Positions 12,234 through 25,017 of a stretch of DNA of 64,000 nucleotides are shown here, piece after piece. This DNA comes from Homalodisca vitripennis (Eukaryota > Arthropoda > Insecta > Hemiptera > Cicadellidae). The notes beneath the pieces are model-generated. The model searched no databases. It was not told the DNA's origin and worked only from the letters and a program-made list of their open reading frames with translations. Numbering within the stretch: position 1 is the first letter of the stretch; the number at the start of each line of letters is the position of its first letter. The position numbers were made by a program, and so were the translations under genes. The DNA is taken from contig NC_060209.1 in the NCBI RefSeq assembly GCF_021130785.1, positions 23,994,001 through 24,058,000 of the forward strand, given 5' to 3'.

Positions 12234-12370
12234 ACTCAATTCACATAGCAACCACTGGAGTGGTTGTACTCAAATCTTACATAAAGATTCTTAGAGTCCC
12301 TGGTTAACATATAAGCCTCTTCCTATTTCTAAAATCCCTCTGGGCTAAGCCACGCTGGTCTCTAAAGTTG
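12169..12370 (+). repeat. (TG)n-headed dispersed repeat
   Basis: (TG)n at about 12170-12230 runs into TTTTACTCAATTCACATAGC, then GAGTGGTTGTACTCAAATC, GAGTCCCTGGTTAACATATA, AGCCTCTTCCTATTTC and GCTGGTCTCTAAAG. The same series occurs reverse complemented at 53700-53873, which also ends in a (CA)n run. The microsatellite is therefore part of the element. Confidence 0.7.
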
Positions 12371-12639
12371 ATTTACATAAAACAGTTGACATTTATTGAA
12401 TGAAACTGTTAAACATAATCAACTGTTTTGCGTAAAAATCGTTTTATGACAGCATAACCGTACATTTAATAAATTCTACCACTATTTTCAGATATTTTAA
12501 TTTACGTTCTTGGAGCACAAATTAAACTTTATAGGTATAACACTTTATTTTGAGCTTTACTGCAACCGCTGTTTGACACAAATTAAAATTATATTTAAAT
12601 AATAAAATTCTAAGTTTTGGTATAAATATACTTTTCACT

Positions 12640-12860
12640 GTACATTTTTGCAATCATTAAGTATGCCGTGCCTGGTTAGACGTGTAATATAAATATTAAA
12701 AAAGAATAGTTACTATATAAATTTTACTTTAAATTTATAGACTATTATAAACTGATTCTCCTTGTCTTTTGACAGAAGTAGGATTCTCATACCTGTGTAT
12801 GTATATATACTTTCTTGATCTGTGAAAAATGTCAAAATAAACTATTGCACAACAAATATT
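12640..12860 (+). mobile_element. Fragment of the Helitron-like family
   Basis: The stretch TTTTGACAGAAGTAGGATTC, TCATACCTGTGTATGTATAT and CTTTCTTGATCTG matches the interior of the copies at 1640-1974, 1995-2325 and 19470-20399. No CTAG terminus follows, so it is a truncated copy. Confidence 0.45.
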
Positions 12861-13926
12861 AGGTGAAATGGAAATTGTAGCAAAATTTTATTTATACTCT
12901 CTACTGTCTTGGGATTTTTATTTTATATAACATTTATATTATGAGTGATAATGTTTCATATATTTGGTGAAAGGCGCATATATATTGTATGTACCATGAG
13001 AAAGATAGGATATCTTGTAATAAGTGATATCAGCGTCTTCGTTTTTAAACCAATCAACTTAAACATGTATAAATATATATATTTTCAACTAAATTAACGT
13101 GAAAACTAAAAAAATCCTTCTAAATAAATTACACATGTATACAGCTTATGTGTGGGTGATATACAATTGTAACAACCCTACATCTCCATCGTGTCATAAT
13201 TAATAACTACTATATAACATACAATAAAAAATTTTGAAATATCCTAAATGTAGTATGATATTTTTTAATATTCTAGTTTGTATTGAAAAGTGTTAGCTTT
13301 ATAATAAGTAAATACCAATCAAATGAACAAATTTACTTAAAACAAAATATGATTTAAATGTTTAATATTCAGCATTTATTCAGAGAGAATCTTCTTTTGA
13401 GAAAATACATTGTTTGTTGTTCTAAAAATATTCATTGTCTTTACCAACATGACCACTAAAGAGGAAAATATAGCGAAAAAGTGAGGTTTTTGTCAAGTAT
13501 GATTCTTTAGTTGGCTCTGAAATTAAAATTAAATGTTTTAAATCCTTTGTAATATTATGTCTCTCCAAACATTAAAGCATAAAATTCTGTTTGTAAACCA
13601 CGGGTCTGTATAAAAGCAGTGGAATAATGAGAATATTTTCTTTTATTACTTTTTTATAATAATAATGTATTGGAATACCCTTTTACGCCAAAATTAGTTA
13701 CAACCTTACTATGGTTCATTAATAAGTAATATTCCACTCATTAAAGAAAATAATAATACTTGAATTGGGAACGTATCATAATGTTATTAAACATCACCTG
13801 TTATAGTTTACGTTTATTTTTAATTATTTTTTAATCTACCTAAGCAAGTTACTTATTCAAATTTTAATTTAACATGCTTCAATATGTCTTAATTAAAAAC
13901 TAAATGAAATATTTCGTGTTAATCAA
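12861..13926. other. AT-rich sequence, nothing recognised
   Basis: No open frame, repeat or structured element could be supported. Confidence 0.5.
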
Positions 13927-14091
13927 TCAATTCAAGGACTGTACATGAAGTGACTGTACCCAGTGGAAATGCTGCCAGTTGGCACAGACTCCACATTTGG
14001 CGAGTCCCCCCCAGGCATGAGCGTCACCTGCTAGTAAAGACTTGTACTCACTCTGGAGGTGGAACTTGACGTTGATAGGTCCATATAACAC
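13927..14091 (-). CDS. Exon-like GC-rich island, possible 3' exon
   Basis: On the minus strand a frame is open from 14091 down to TGA at 13929-13927. Its composition is unlike random AT-rich translation: it contains LLAGDAHAWGGLAKC, then GVCANWQHFHWV, with several Trp, His and a C-x2-C pair. A possible acceptor (TCCAATCTTGGTGAG) lies at its 5' edge and an AATAAA complement near 13812-13817 could serve as polyadenylation signal. However, a second minus frame is open from the TTTACTAGCAG acceptor (about 14029) and carries VTLMPGGDSPNVESVPTG. The frame is therefore ambiguous. No family is recognised. Confidence 0.35.
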   Translation of the reverse strand: MLYGPINVKFHLQSEYKSLLAGDAHAWGGLAKCGVCANWQHFHWVQSLHVQSLN

Positions 14092-14473
14092 TCACCAAGA
14101 TTGGAGGACACGGATCAATCATTAGGAATCGATGTATTCTAAATTGATAGTAACAATAATAATACATAGTTAATTTTTTTTTTATAAAATATTTTTAGGA
14201 TACCGTTATCGTATAATTCGAACGTTATGAAAAACGAGTTTAAGCTCTTTATCAAAAAAATCTGAAATATTGCATTCTTTAAATGACATATTCCACAAGA
14301 TAATTTTGTTACTTTAGTACTGAAACAAGGAAATGAACTAAAGTTACTCATAGGTATAGAACAATGCAAAGTTCATTCAGAGCTCTGTAGTTACTTTTGT
14401 GTTAAAAACATCCAAGTGCCTACTAAATTACATTGTAAAATAAACTTATTCGGTTTGCAACGATTTTTTTCGA

Positions 14474-14949
14474 GGTCAGTCACCTATGAGAACGGACAGG
14501 AAATGGCTGTTATAATGTTTGATAAGATTCTTGCATAGACCAGTTGCCCATGATAAAGGGCTGGATAAGACTGAGATTCTGTTTGATAAGATTCCTATAC
14601 AGGTCAGTCACCCTTGAGAATTGGCAGGATAAGGCTGAGATTCTATTTGATAAGACCCTTGCATAGACCAGCCGTCTTTGAGAATGTGCTGGATAAGACA
14701 GAGATTCTCTTTGATAAGAGTCATATACAGTTCAGTCACCCTTGAGAATAGGCAGGATAAGGCTGAGATTCTGTTTGATAAGATTCCCGTACAGATTAGT
14801 CACCCTTGAGAATGGGCAGGATAAGGTTGAGATTCTATTTGATAAGACCCTTGCATAGACCAGCCGCCCATGAGAATGTGCTGGATAAGACAGAGATGAT
14901 GTTTGATAATATACCCGTACAGGTCAGTCGCCCGTGAGAATGGGAAGGC
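14474..14949 (+). repeat. GATAAG-rich tandem array, about 63 bp x 7-8
   Basis: GATAAGA starts units at 14521, 14585, 14650, 14713, 14778 and 14841, with a degenerate GATAATA at 14904. Two unit types alternate: one with CTTGCATAGACCAG and GTGCTGGATAAGACAGAG, the other with ACAGGTCAGTCACCCTTGAG and GGCAGGATAAGGCTGAG. This implies a dimer of about 127 bp as the amplified unit. Each unit has two GATAAG motifs. Confidence 0.85.
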
Positions 14950-17042
14950 ATCTTCTTTAAAAAGAAGGAAATAAATGGAGAATGAACCATTTCTTAGCCA
15001 TTCATACCAAAAGTTTTCATCTGCTCCTAAGGTTTGTCAGATCATAGATAAAGAGAAGCTGTTTGAAACATATAATTAAAAGCTGTTAATAATTCGAGTC
15101 ATCAAAATGGTTCGAAACTTTCCCAGCCTAATATTTTTAATTTTAACGGATAACTTGATGCTTTATGTTCATTTAAATTTTTTTTTTGTTATTCCGCTTA
15201 CTACTTGGCTTATTCAACAGTGTTAAGGCACTTAATTTATTTCAGTAGTAGTATATGTATTGTAGGAGCTTGTCTGAGAACAAGAAGCGATACATATATA
15301 AAAACACTATTCACGCCGTTTCGTGGACTCTACGCCCAATATTGTCAATATAATTAGTAGATATGTTATATAGAACAAATAATAGCTGAAGAGAGTTTGT
15401 TAATATTATCTGGAATCAAGGAAACAGAGTCAGTGACACATTTTCTATTCAACAATCCTGGACTTGTAAGCAATCCGTGTATTTGTTATAAGTTGTTTAT
15501 TTACTTTATATAACATTAGAATGTGTAATATTAGCAGAATATAAATCACTTAATAGAAGTTTGACTATCAAGTAATACCCAATTATAGGGATTACTAATT
15601 GGAACCAAACAATTTGATTTACCAGTTGAGCTATAAAAATTGTCAAAACTATTATGTCTTTTTATAATAAGTTTTAATAGTCCTAGTTTTCATATTTGTC
15701 GTTAAAATACTGAGAGGCTTCACATTTAGTCTGCAAGTGCATCGGCGCATAGATTTTTGAAAATTGTCTTTAAATGAACTATATAATGTACCTAATTCGA
15801 ACCCGAACACAAATTTAGAAATCTATATGTATAGCCTACCACTTGATTTAAAAATAAAACAGGCTGTCAGACTTAAACATTAGAAAAATATTAGTGTTAC
15901 ATTCTAACTTAACTGTTTCTTTGTTATATATTCTAACCTGTTGTGGTTATATGATGGTAAAGTATTTGTTAAGGGTTAAGTTATGATTAGGTAATTATAA
16001 AAAAATAACCTAAAATCTCCGATTTACTTATTTATTTTTAGAAAACTAATACATGTAAACAGTGAGAAAAACCATTGAAAACTAATATGGAGTTTATAAC
16101 GGGCACATATTTCATAGTTCCAAATTAAGGTATTATAAAGAGGAAAACCGCAATAGCTCTTTACCTCTTGTTTTGTAACAAGTAGAAGTTTTTTTAACAT
16201 GTCAAGTGCAAAATATTAGATGCTATATATTACAAATTTATCCGAGAACTTGTAAATTTTATTTCAAGCAATACGCAGTGTTTTTTATTTTAGTTTAGTT
16301 CAAGCTGACAAAGCAAAAATTTTATATTGGGTCAACGATGCAAGTGATAAAGATACTTTATGAATAATATTTGAAAAGTGGAAAAGAATCTCTCATAATA
16401 TCCGTTCCTACCAAAAGTAATAAGAGGGTTGTGCTTTGAGGAAAGTCTTTCAAAGTTCAAAGCTCAGTCATTAAAACTTTTTACAGTCTACCTTTTCACA
16501 TTTAATTGCTTATTCATTTTCCTATCGTATCTACATAAAAGCTGTATATTTTTGAATATGTATTTTTTTTTAAGAAGATTTTGTCATTTAACCTGCTGAT
16601 TTAGTTTTTCTATATGATTTAAATCATAAAACTTAAAAGCATTTTACTCCTCCGTCAAATACTTAACATTATTATAATAAATAGTATTAGAGATGTAGCC
16701 TCGAAAAGTGTTTTATAATAAATAACACTTTTATTATAAAAACACCGGCCATACATACACTAACATCGAAAACAATCTTGAAATTTTACACACAAGCAAA
16801 AAAAGTCGCTTATTATCTACTTTAAAACATTTTGAAATTTACAAAAGTGCCAAAATTAATCATAATATATTATTAAATGACAAAGATTTTCTAACAATAA
16901 ATTTATTATTCGATAGACTTTTAAACAATATACAATGATCTCACATAAAATTAAATACAACAAATTTAGCCACCAAGGTAGTAAAAAACACATGACAAAT
17001 TGATTTTAATTATTTATTTTTATAATTAACTTAACCTTATTT
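14950..17042. other. AT-rich sequence, nothing recognised
   Basis: No coding or repeat signal of note apart from short T runs. Confidence 0.5.
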
Positions 17043-17081
17043 TGTACCTGAAGATGGAATCAATGATTCAGAAATGTACAT
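17043..17081 (+). ncRNA. Hammerhead-like stem-loop, CTGAAGA...GAAA
   Basis: TGTAC-CTGAAGATG-GAATC-AAT-GATTC-A-GAAAT-GTACA. The outer arms TGTAC/GTACA and inner arms GAATC/GATTC can pair, with CTGAAGA and GAAA at the junction. This resembles a hammerhead core more closely in outline than in strict connectivity (stem III is not evident). Confidence 0.3.
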
Positions 17082-19460
17082 AGTAAGAAAAATAAAAGTT
17101 TAAAAGTGTTAAAAGTTTATTAATATTATGTTATTTAATAAATAGTATTTGTAATATTATCTTGAAATTATTTTTTATGTTTCCATTTTTAAATCAAAAA
17201 CATCTGACTACAAGCGCATATATTTTCAAAATTTCCTGTTTTTATTTGTCTGCTAAATACATGAAACATATTTTGCGAATCAATATTTATTAAGTAATAG
17301 TTTAAATAAAACAACTTTAAAATCTGTAATTTTTAAAAGCTCATTGAGACAAATACACATACATGTCCGCCAATTGGAGGATCTTTATTGTCTTCAATTT
17401 GGGTATAATAGTATAAGCATAATTGAATATAATATCATTATAGTATAATTACGTTTTTCTTAAACATTTTATTAACTCTGTACAAGGTTTATCTTCAATG
17501 CTTCCGAGTGACTGAAAATAGCAAGCAATTTTATCTGTTTGAAATAACAAATCCAATGAGTTTTAATTCCAAAAAAGAATCTAAATTTACAATTCTACAT
17601 TGAATGTTTTTAACTTTTTCAGGTGAAGAATCTCGCATGAAAATTCCTCTATTTCCAAACATCCTCTAATTTCCTGAATTTCAATGGTTTTATTAATTAT
17701 TGTTATGTTTTATTTGAAATAATTTAAAGTATTTACGTCTTATCCAACTCCAGTAACATCTTCTAATTCTTTATCTGACCATTGTAATATATCTCAAACC
17801 ATAGGAATCACATCTTTTCTTACAACTGGAGCAGTGTTTATAACGCAATTCTTACAATGTAAGAAAGATTATTAAATAAAAAAAAACTTTATGTTTAGAT
17901 CCCAATACAATCTATATTTGTCATATTTTGCTCTAGGAAGAGATTCCTTTCCCATTTCACCTATTAATATGCCGAGAGCGGTATTCCAGGACTTATTGGA
18001 TCAACTAATGTAGATTCCTCTTCTGTTTCCGGTAGTTAAATATATGCAATTTGCCACAAAAATGAACCAAATCGATAATGTTTAATTTTTATTTAAAATA
18101 TTTTCAGTTTTATCTTCAACTCTTTTAATAGCAGAAGTCCAGAAAGATTATTTTTTCTTAATAAATTCTTGTTCTTTTTAATGAAAATCCTAATGAGATA
18201 TATTTGTTCTTTAAATTCTTTGTCTATTATTTTTAATTTGATCAAATTGTTTTGCTTTTTTAGAATTAATATGTACCATTTATTTAGGAAAATTGGTAAA
18301 TTTGAAAGCGTTATATGTTAACGTTAAACATGAAAAAAATAAACATAAAACATGGAACTTTAAAAATGAAAACGTAAAACGACACTTTATTTTCTGAGAT
18401 TTGGCAAAGATTTGCCAATAATATAGTAGATGTTTCAATAAAACAGCTTAGAAGCATACAGCTTTGACACGAGATATCCTGTTTTAAGTTGAAGATTGAT
18501 ATTTGATACTTTAACACAGTTTTCGACAAGAATTTGTATGGCAATGGTTTATTGAACACTATTTGACATTGATTTTCTGCACCAAAATTGTAGCTCCAAA
18601 CCTCATATTCTTGTCTATATTATGTAATATATCGTAAATATTAAGTTTTTCTAGTTTCATAAGCGATAATAGATTATTTTCTAAATGTATTGAACTTTAC
18701 CGCAAGAAGTTATTTTTTTACAAACAAACAAATAGGGAACAAAACTTTATAACATTTCAATTTGATTAACCTTTATTTTTAATGACTAATTTACTAATTC
18801 AGCTACGCACTTTATTCGAGATCTAAATAAATTTCCGAAATCTAACACCTCTCGTAATATAAATATTCACTAAAACAGCATTTAAGTTTAAATAGAACAT
18901 ACTTGCAATGCCAAAATCAGATAAACATAAATACATTTACAAATACAAGATAGATAAATCGTTAAATAGAGTAGTCCACGTAAAGAATTAGGTATTTTTA
19001 TGTTGTTTTACTAAATGCTTTAGAATGGTATAGCATTTTATTTTACTATAATTAACCTTTATTCAGGTCACCCTAAAGGTAAAAACCACTGCAATAGGAT
19101 TATTGATAGTATATTTTAATAAATTAAGCTTTACGTAACTAAACTAAATTATAAATTAATGATATTTTAATACATATAATTTAGTTATAAACGATAAGGA
19201 AATAAATAAATAAAATTTGCAGACATATATACCGCAAACGGACGAAATAAACAAGTTTTTCTAACACAGTAAGTTATTACTTTATTTCATGTTTAGACTA
19301 TAAAAGTACATTATTTGAGAAATTACTCCTGAGCAATAAACAACTAAACCATATAACGTTACGTGGCGTAGGACGTTATTGTTGAGTAATACTCATGACG
19401 TTAACTCAATACATTTCATGACCTGACGAGTAATATCCGAGTAGTACTCTCTACGATAAT
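17082..19460. other. AT-rich sequence, nothing recognised
   Basis: Includes an AT-driven minus open frame (18311-18559) without domain or splice support. No repeat recognised. Confidence 0.5.
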
Positions 19461-19469
19461 GAACGTATA

Positions 19470-20399
19470 TCTATATATATAAAAATGAATGTTTGTATGT
19501 TTGTCCTTTATGGAATCGTGAACTATTGGACCGATCATGATGAAAATTTGTACGTATATGTATTTTTCCACGGAGAAGGTTTATAAGCTATGCCCATCCC
19601 TTTCCCGATTCAGGATTCCGCCCCACTGGTTACAGAAATACCCATAAGAAATGCATTGCAGCAAACATATGTTAACGTCTTTTCAAATTTTTAATCAGCT
19701 GTTCTTTGTAAACATATATTACACTTATAGTTTTAAAGCATAGAGTAAGCTTAAGAGAAACGACAAATTTTGTTTAAACTGTTTTTGCAATCACTGTTAA
19801 ACATAGACTTTACTATCCAGTTAATACAATTCAAATTTGACGTAAAAATTCACCTTTAACTGCAATATTTATTTAATATAAAACCATGCTCATGCTTGAT
19901 CAGAAGAGTAATGCAGATATCATAATTACTATCTTACGTTGGCTACAAATATAAAGAATGTTATAAAATCAACCTTAGTTGTTTTTTTTGACAGAAGTAT
20001 GGTTCTCAAAACTCCGTGTGTACATATTCTCTCGATCGAGACAACAAAGCAAGCTCAATCGTGGCATCGGAGATATAACTAATTTAATCTAAAATTTATT
20101 ATAGTAAAAAAAAAAATTTACTAAGTAATATAAGGACTTCGGTTCTTAAGATTTGCGTGCGAAGCCGTGGGTAACAGCTAGATAGAGGCAGGAATATGGT
20201 ACATACCTTCATAATACGCCCAAGAGGCTCACGATGGAACGACTATCAATTATCTCAGCAATGTTTAGAATGTGATAGAAAAAGAATAAGTGAAAAAAAA
20301 TATAGTGTACTGTTTTCAACGGGAAATTGCGTGCGAAGCCGCGGGCAACTTTTGCAAAAAATTATTGAAATGCGCAGCAAAGCGCGCCGGACCCGCTAG
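19470..20399 (+). mobile_element. Helitron-like non-autonomous element, near full length
   Basis: It starts A|TCTATATATATAAAAATGAA and ends CTAG|T at 20399, obeying the Helitron rule of A|TC...CTRR|T. Internal phrases include GAACTATTGGACCGATCATG, ACAGAAGTATGGTTCTCAAA and TGCGTGCGAAGCCGCGGGCAA. A second internal terminus (GCGTGCGAAGCCGTGGGTAAC-AGCTAG, ending 20181) suggests either a nested pair or an element with a duplicated 3' end. No Rep/helicase coding is present. Related fragments occur at 1640, 1995, 5028, 12640 and 59100. Confidence 0.55.
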
Positions 20400-20401
20400 T
20401 T

Positions 20402-21981
20402 TATATAATAAAAGGTGAGAGTATGCCAGAGTCACTGATTTTGCATGAAAATTTGCAATAAAGTCTATAGCTCGATTCCTTCTTTCCCTTCGGTATGAAA
20501 GTATTCGACACAACAAGACGAAAGTTTTATCATCAATTACACCAAGGTAACTTAATTACATGAGTTCCTATGCCACATTTTATAGTTACCAATAGCACCA
20601 ATGTAAACATTTTAGCTAACGATTAGCTTAGTTAGATGAAGTAAGATGCACCGTTATCAAACTCGATGTTGCCTATACTGAAATGACGCTTCATGCAAAT
20701 GATCAAACACATGATCATGTGGCTCAAAGATATCGTGTGGACAGTCAACCAGAGGAAAGGTTTCCCATCTCCCTTGAGTAATAAGAATCGTTAACTCTCA
20801 GACAATTAAACGTTATTCTTTACTAATACAAGCTGAAAAACAACTTAACATGATACTGGATGTTATGTCAACAGTATTTACTTGAAGGTTCAATGAGGTA
20901 TTTATGCCCTCAATAATTTTGCTCCTAATGTCTCAAAAAGGGCTTATTGGCACGGAAATTAGGCATTTTGGATATGGAACTAGACATTTGTTAAACGTTC
21001 TAAGGAAACAATCGAACGAACTATCTAGTTTCAGTAAAGTCTGTCACAATCGTGTAAACATTCCTTGGTTTTCTGATTCTATCTTTGAGGCATTACGCTA
21101 CTGCCGGTCATAATGTACTTTGGTTTAAGGAGGAGATGCCCATCAGTATGAGACGAGAAGCAGGAAATTCTATCGGTTTCAACAACATAGACTCTCTGCT
21201 TCTCAGCTTTTACCAACTCAGATAGGTGTCATACTGACCACTAAGCTCCCTGGATTACTCAAAATTATCGAAAATTTCAATCGGTTTAAACTCTTTTAAA
21301 TCTTCTGTTGGAGTCCGAAGTATTTATTTAGTTGACGAGTTCATGACGAGTTACTAGGATGACCTATTTAACTAAAAAAAGAGATTTTAACTGTCTGAAT
21401 TATAAGTTATATAAACTTATGTGTGAAAATAAACTTCAACAATTAACTATGAAACTTTTTTATTGAAATTTAAAGCAATAAAACGTTTTAATATTTACTG
21501 GAAAGGATATTTCAACTTACTGTTTCACGATTTTTATATAGCTCTAACTGAAAATGTTATTTCTGCTGGGACTGTTTTTATGCACTTAGACCTGCAGCAC
21601 ACAGTTAAAATAATTTCATTTATTTTTAACACCACAGCAACTTACCATAACGCAAAGATTATTTTAACGTAATGGAGTTATATTTAAGTTATAATAAGTG
21701 TATTAAACAATTTCAATATATTCATGACAACTTATTCATATTCTCTCTTTCCAGTAAGGACTGATAAGGCCAAGACAAAGAGGATATGTTGAATGATATC
21801 AATAAAGTTATTGTATACAAACAAATGTTTGCATAATCCTATGAATATGTATGTCAATGCATAGGTTCTTTTTCCTTTCAGCATTTGCCCAACACTAAAG
21901 TATTTATCAAAGTTCAAACTTTAGTCTCCAATTCTACCAATCCAAAGAACAGAAGGTAAATCTAGTAAATTAAATAGCTTG
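20402..21981. other. No gene recognised
   Basis: Base composition is slightly more balanced at 20640-21260, where short open frames occur (for example 20904-21113), but no domain, splice pair or repeat could be supported. 21264-21981 is ordinary AT-rich DNA. Confidence 0.4.
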
Positions 21982-22017
21982 TTCAGAACAAAATTAGCTA
22001 CCTCATGCCCTACTTAC

Positions 22018-22106
22018 CTTTGTTGTGGAACATAGCCTAACACTTTGTTCTGGTCCAGTTATATTCACATCTGTACTTAGAGAAATAACAGATCCCGAGA
22101 AGTGAC
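22018..22106 (-). CDS. Exon-like segment with a consensus donor
   Basis: On the minus strand CAACAAAG|GTAAGTAG at 22018/22017 is a consensus splice donor. Upstream a frame is open back to a stop near 22117 and reads ...SLSTDVNITGPEQ then SVRLCSTTK, which has non-random composition. Acceptor candidates are GAAATAG (exon from 22106) and TTTCTCTAAGTACAG (exon from 22070). Against it, the segment overlaps an inverted repeat (CAGAACAAA at 21982 and TTTGTTCTG at 22043), so it might be part of a small hairpin element. Product unknown. Confidence 0.3.
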
Positions 22107-22705
22107 CTATTTCAGTTTAATTATGTGCTAATTCATAACATTGTAGAGCATTACATTAAGCATAATAATTCTTACAGGAATATATAACACAGAAGAGATT
22201 ACTGTAAGAGAATGTTTTATCCGTTTTCACTAATTGGCCAAATAGAATGTACAAAACATTATTGTAAATTCAAGAACTACCTGGTTATGTAATATTTTTA
22301 GGGAATACTTTTATAAATGTTTTGATAATTTGAACATCTGTAGAAGTTGATGTCACTCCACTTAGAATAAAATCTATTTACATGGTAAATATGACAATAT
22401 CTATCAATATACCTCTTTACCTTATACAATTTGTTGGTTAAACTAATGACTGTGTTAGCTTTTCTACTAAATGAAACAAAGCGTTTTTTATACATCTTCG
22501 TATTTAATTGCACAATGAAATTTAATGACAACGATTCAAATATTAAGTCTCCATCACCTTTAATTTTTGTTTACTTTGAACAAGTAAATTGCAAGAATAA
22601 AGAATGGAGGGTAAATTACAGATGTCTGAAAGAACTATTTGAAGTTACATTACAACGAGTACGTTTGTTAAGAATTTTTGTTCCCTTACTATATTCCTGA
22701 GTAAT

Positions 22706-22921
22706 CTATAATGCTGGGAATTGAATGGCTTCAGGGAATTTAACAGACATTCTCCAGCGGAATAGTGGTAGAAGCCCAACAATAGCGCTTGATTGCAGGG
22801 TTTGGCCAAGATGTCGTATATGAACCGCGGGATTGGTTTGGATCAGTCTTAAGGTGCTGTCAACTTTACCCAGAATGTATTGTCGTTTACGGCCAAACGG
22901 CTGTTCATTTGATACCGCCAT
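22706..22921 (-). pseudogene. Possible transposase-type helix-turn-helix fragment
   Basis: The minus frame from ATG 22921 to the stop at 22706 is GC-richer than its flanks. Its middle part (VDSTLRLIQTNPAVHIRHLG) resembles the second helix-turn-helix of insect mariner/IS630-like transposon proteins, where a 'NPxxSxRxLAxxLxxS' pattern is usual. Only about 35 residues fit and the downstream DDE domain is absent, so this would be a scrap. The match is from memory of the family pattern. Confidence 0.3.
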
Positions 22922-23786
22922 TAGATAATTGAATAACGTTAAGACAAAAATATATTTTCCTTAATATCACTGTTCAAATCATAAAAAAAGACTGACGCTG
23001 ATATATTTTTGAAATATTACTCGTTATATATATTTAGATGTAACGTTTTAAAAGACAAATATATATTTTTCATGAAAGTATTTGTCGAATTATCTCTTAA
23101 ACGTAAACATATTGCAGGCATAATTCAATTGAATAATTAATGAAGCATTGTTTAATTTGTATACTTTTGTAAAACATTTTGGTTTGATTGGTATAAAACA
23201 GGAATTTATTATCTTGATCGCCCTTTGATGTCCGAGCATGTGTAACTCAATTAGTATTTGAATAACAGCCATCAGCAGCTCAGGAATCTCTCTCTATGAC
23301 TAAAAATAGTAAACAGATAATTATTATAGTAACAGACACTTACCGATATATTACAGAATTTTATACCAAATCCTAAAATGTACATTTAAGGAATTTGGTT
23401 AAGAAATAAGGAAGGGCATTCTTTTTCAAAAACAAGTCCAAATCAATAGTATGTAATATCCCTGCTCATAAGCCATAACGATCTAATGTTATAATTTAGG
23501 TGTACTAATCAGTTGATAAGGAAAGTTTAAAAACAGTCTTCTGTCACTTAATTATTAAAGGTTTTAAAGTGGTCTAAGACAACTTAGACTTAAAATTTGG
23601 TGAGATATAGGCATACAGAATACCAAGCTATGACAGTAACCAAGTTAAACATTTCCATATTATATATTCATCACAAATGTTGACAAGTTACTGAAAGATA
23701 TCATATCTGTCTTTCACAATATAATCAGGTTGTCTACAAATGTATTCATTGTGGGTATTTCCATCATGGTCAACCCCTAGTAATAA
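22922..23786. other. AT-rich sequence, nothing recognised
   Basis: The minus open frame 23090-23272 is AT-driven. No repeat was recognised. Confidence 0.45.
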
Positions 23787-24073
23787 TTTAAAAATGAAGG
23801 AAAATAATTTTAAAACCTTGCTACACTTTGACCCAAAATAAATACAGTCATCCCTTCAACGAAGAAAAAACTATGCTCCAGGTTTCAAGTCTTTGGAATA
23901 TTTCAATCAAGTGTAACTCACAGACAGACTGAGACGAATTTAAAAATGAGGGTAAATATAGTAAATCTTGGCTACACTTTGACCTAAAATAAATACAGTC
24001 CTTCCTTCAACGGAGAAAAACTTCAAAAGGGTTTCAAGCCTTTTCATCAAGAGTACCTCACAGACGGACAGAT
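23787..24073 (+). repeat. Tandem duplication, two units of about 150 bp
   Basis: Unit 1 (about 23787-23936) and unit 2 (about 23938-24073) both run AATTTAAAAATGA, CTTGGCTACACTTTGACC (with CTTGCTACACTTTGACCC in unit 1), AAAATAAATACAGTC, CTTCAACG-AGAAAAA, GTTTCAAG and CTCACAGACNGAC. A CAGACAGA-rich tail follows to 24095. Probably a decayed dispersed element containing an internal duplication. Confidence 0.7.
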
Positions 24074-24117
24074 AAACAGACAGATTAGCAGACAAAGACA
24101 CGATTTCAATAAGGAAC

Positions 24118-24390
24118 TGTCGGGACTGTAATCTATGATTGACTACTGTGAAGTAAACTTAAGTGACATGTCGTATCTGTATCAGTAGCGCTTAAGCAGT
24201 GATCGAGAGTAAGTAGATCATAACGATAAAGTGAACCTTGAGATGAGAGACACTTACGTATCTCTGATCTACTACTTTATCTCGTACTTATACCCAGAGT
24301 GGGGAGGTTATCTTTGATCCAACCCTTGTTACGTGGTCGTACCACTAGAATATTTCGAACAGTCTGATACACGCGTTGTGAACTTTAACT
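24118..24390. other. Higher-complexity block, LTR-like in feel
   Basis: The block begins TGTCGGGACTGTAATC and, read on the minus strand, has a TATAAGTA box near 24288 preceded by GATAACCTCCCCACTC. These features recall a solo LTR. I could not find matching ends of the TG...CA type or a target-site duplication, and there is no second copy in the window, so the call stays open. Confidence 0.2.
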
Positions 24391-25017
24391 TGTTTGATGA
24401 TTGTTTATGAAAAGACGAGCACAAATATATCTATTATGTAATTTTATTAATTTTATGTTTATGAAAAAAAAAATAATATATATAAATTGTAACATTTCAC
24501 AGTGCTACTGTCTTTCAGTATTTCTAATTGATGAATAAAATTTTGAAACGAATATTTACCAACAAGTAATGAGAATAAAGTGTCTATGTAAAGACTTACA
24601 GAGCTCAAGAAATTTTTAAATTAAGGTTACAATTCACATTTAGTATAAAATAAAAAGTAGTATGTATATATCTGCATTACAGTACTGACTAAGCACAGCA
24701 TACTTATTATTTGCTAAAATGTTGCAGGTGTAACAGGTAAATGTATATACTACTACAGCTTTTCATATTATTCTAGATATTTTCCTACTTTGTGCTCAAA
24801 AGCCATTGCAGAACAGGTGGAAATTAAAAAAAACTTTAGATTTTATTAAGCTTTCTGTATGCTTCCTACACTATAAATGTTACCCAATTGAAAATAGTGG
24901 GTATATTAGCTACACATATGGTTGTACTATTTTAAAATAATGTTTACACAGAACAGTTGATTACGTTTAACAGGCTTTTTCTTAATAATATGTGTTTTCT
25001 GTAATGTAACTTTACAG

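Noticed and set aside
20196..20399. Plus-strand 67-codon frame and overlapping minus frame
   Set aside because: They lie within the 3' end of the Helitron-like element and have no domain.
24118..24390. Solo LTR
   Set aside because: There is a TATA-like box and a TGTCGG start, but no matching end, target duplication or second copy was found. Kept only as an undefined block.
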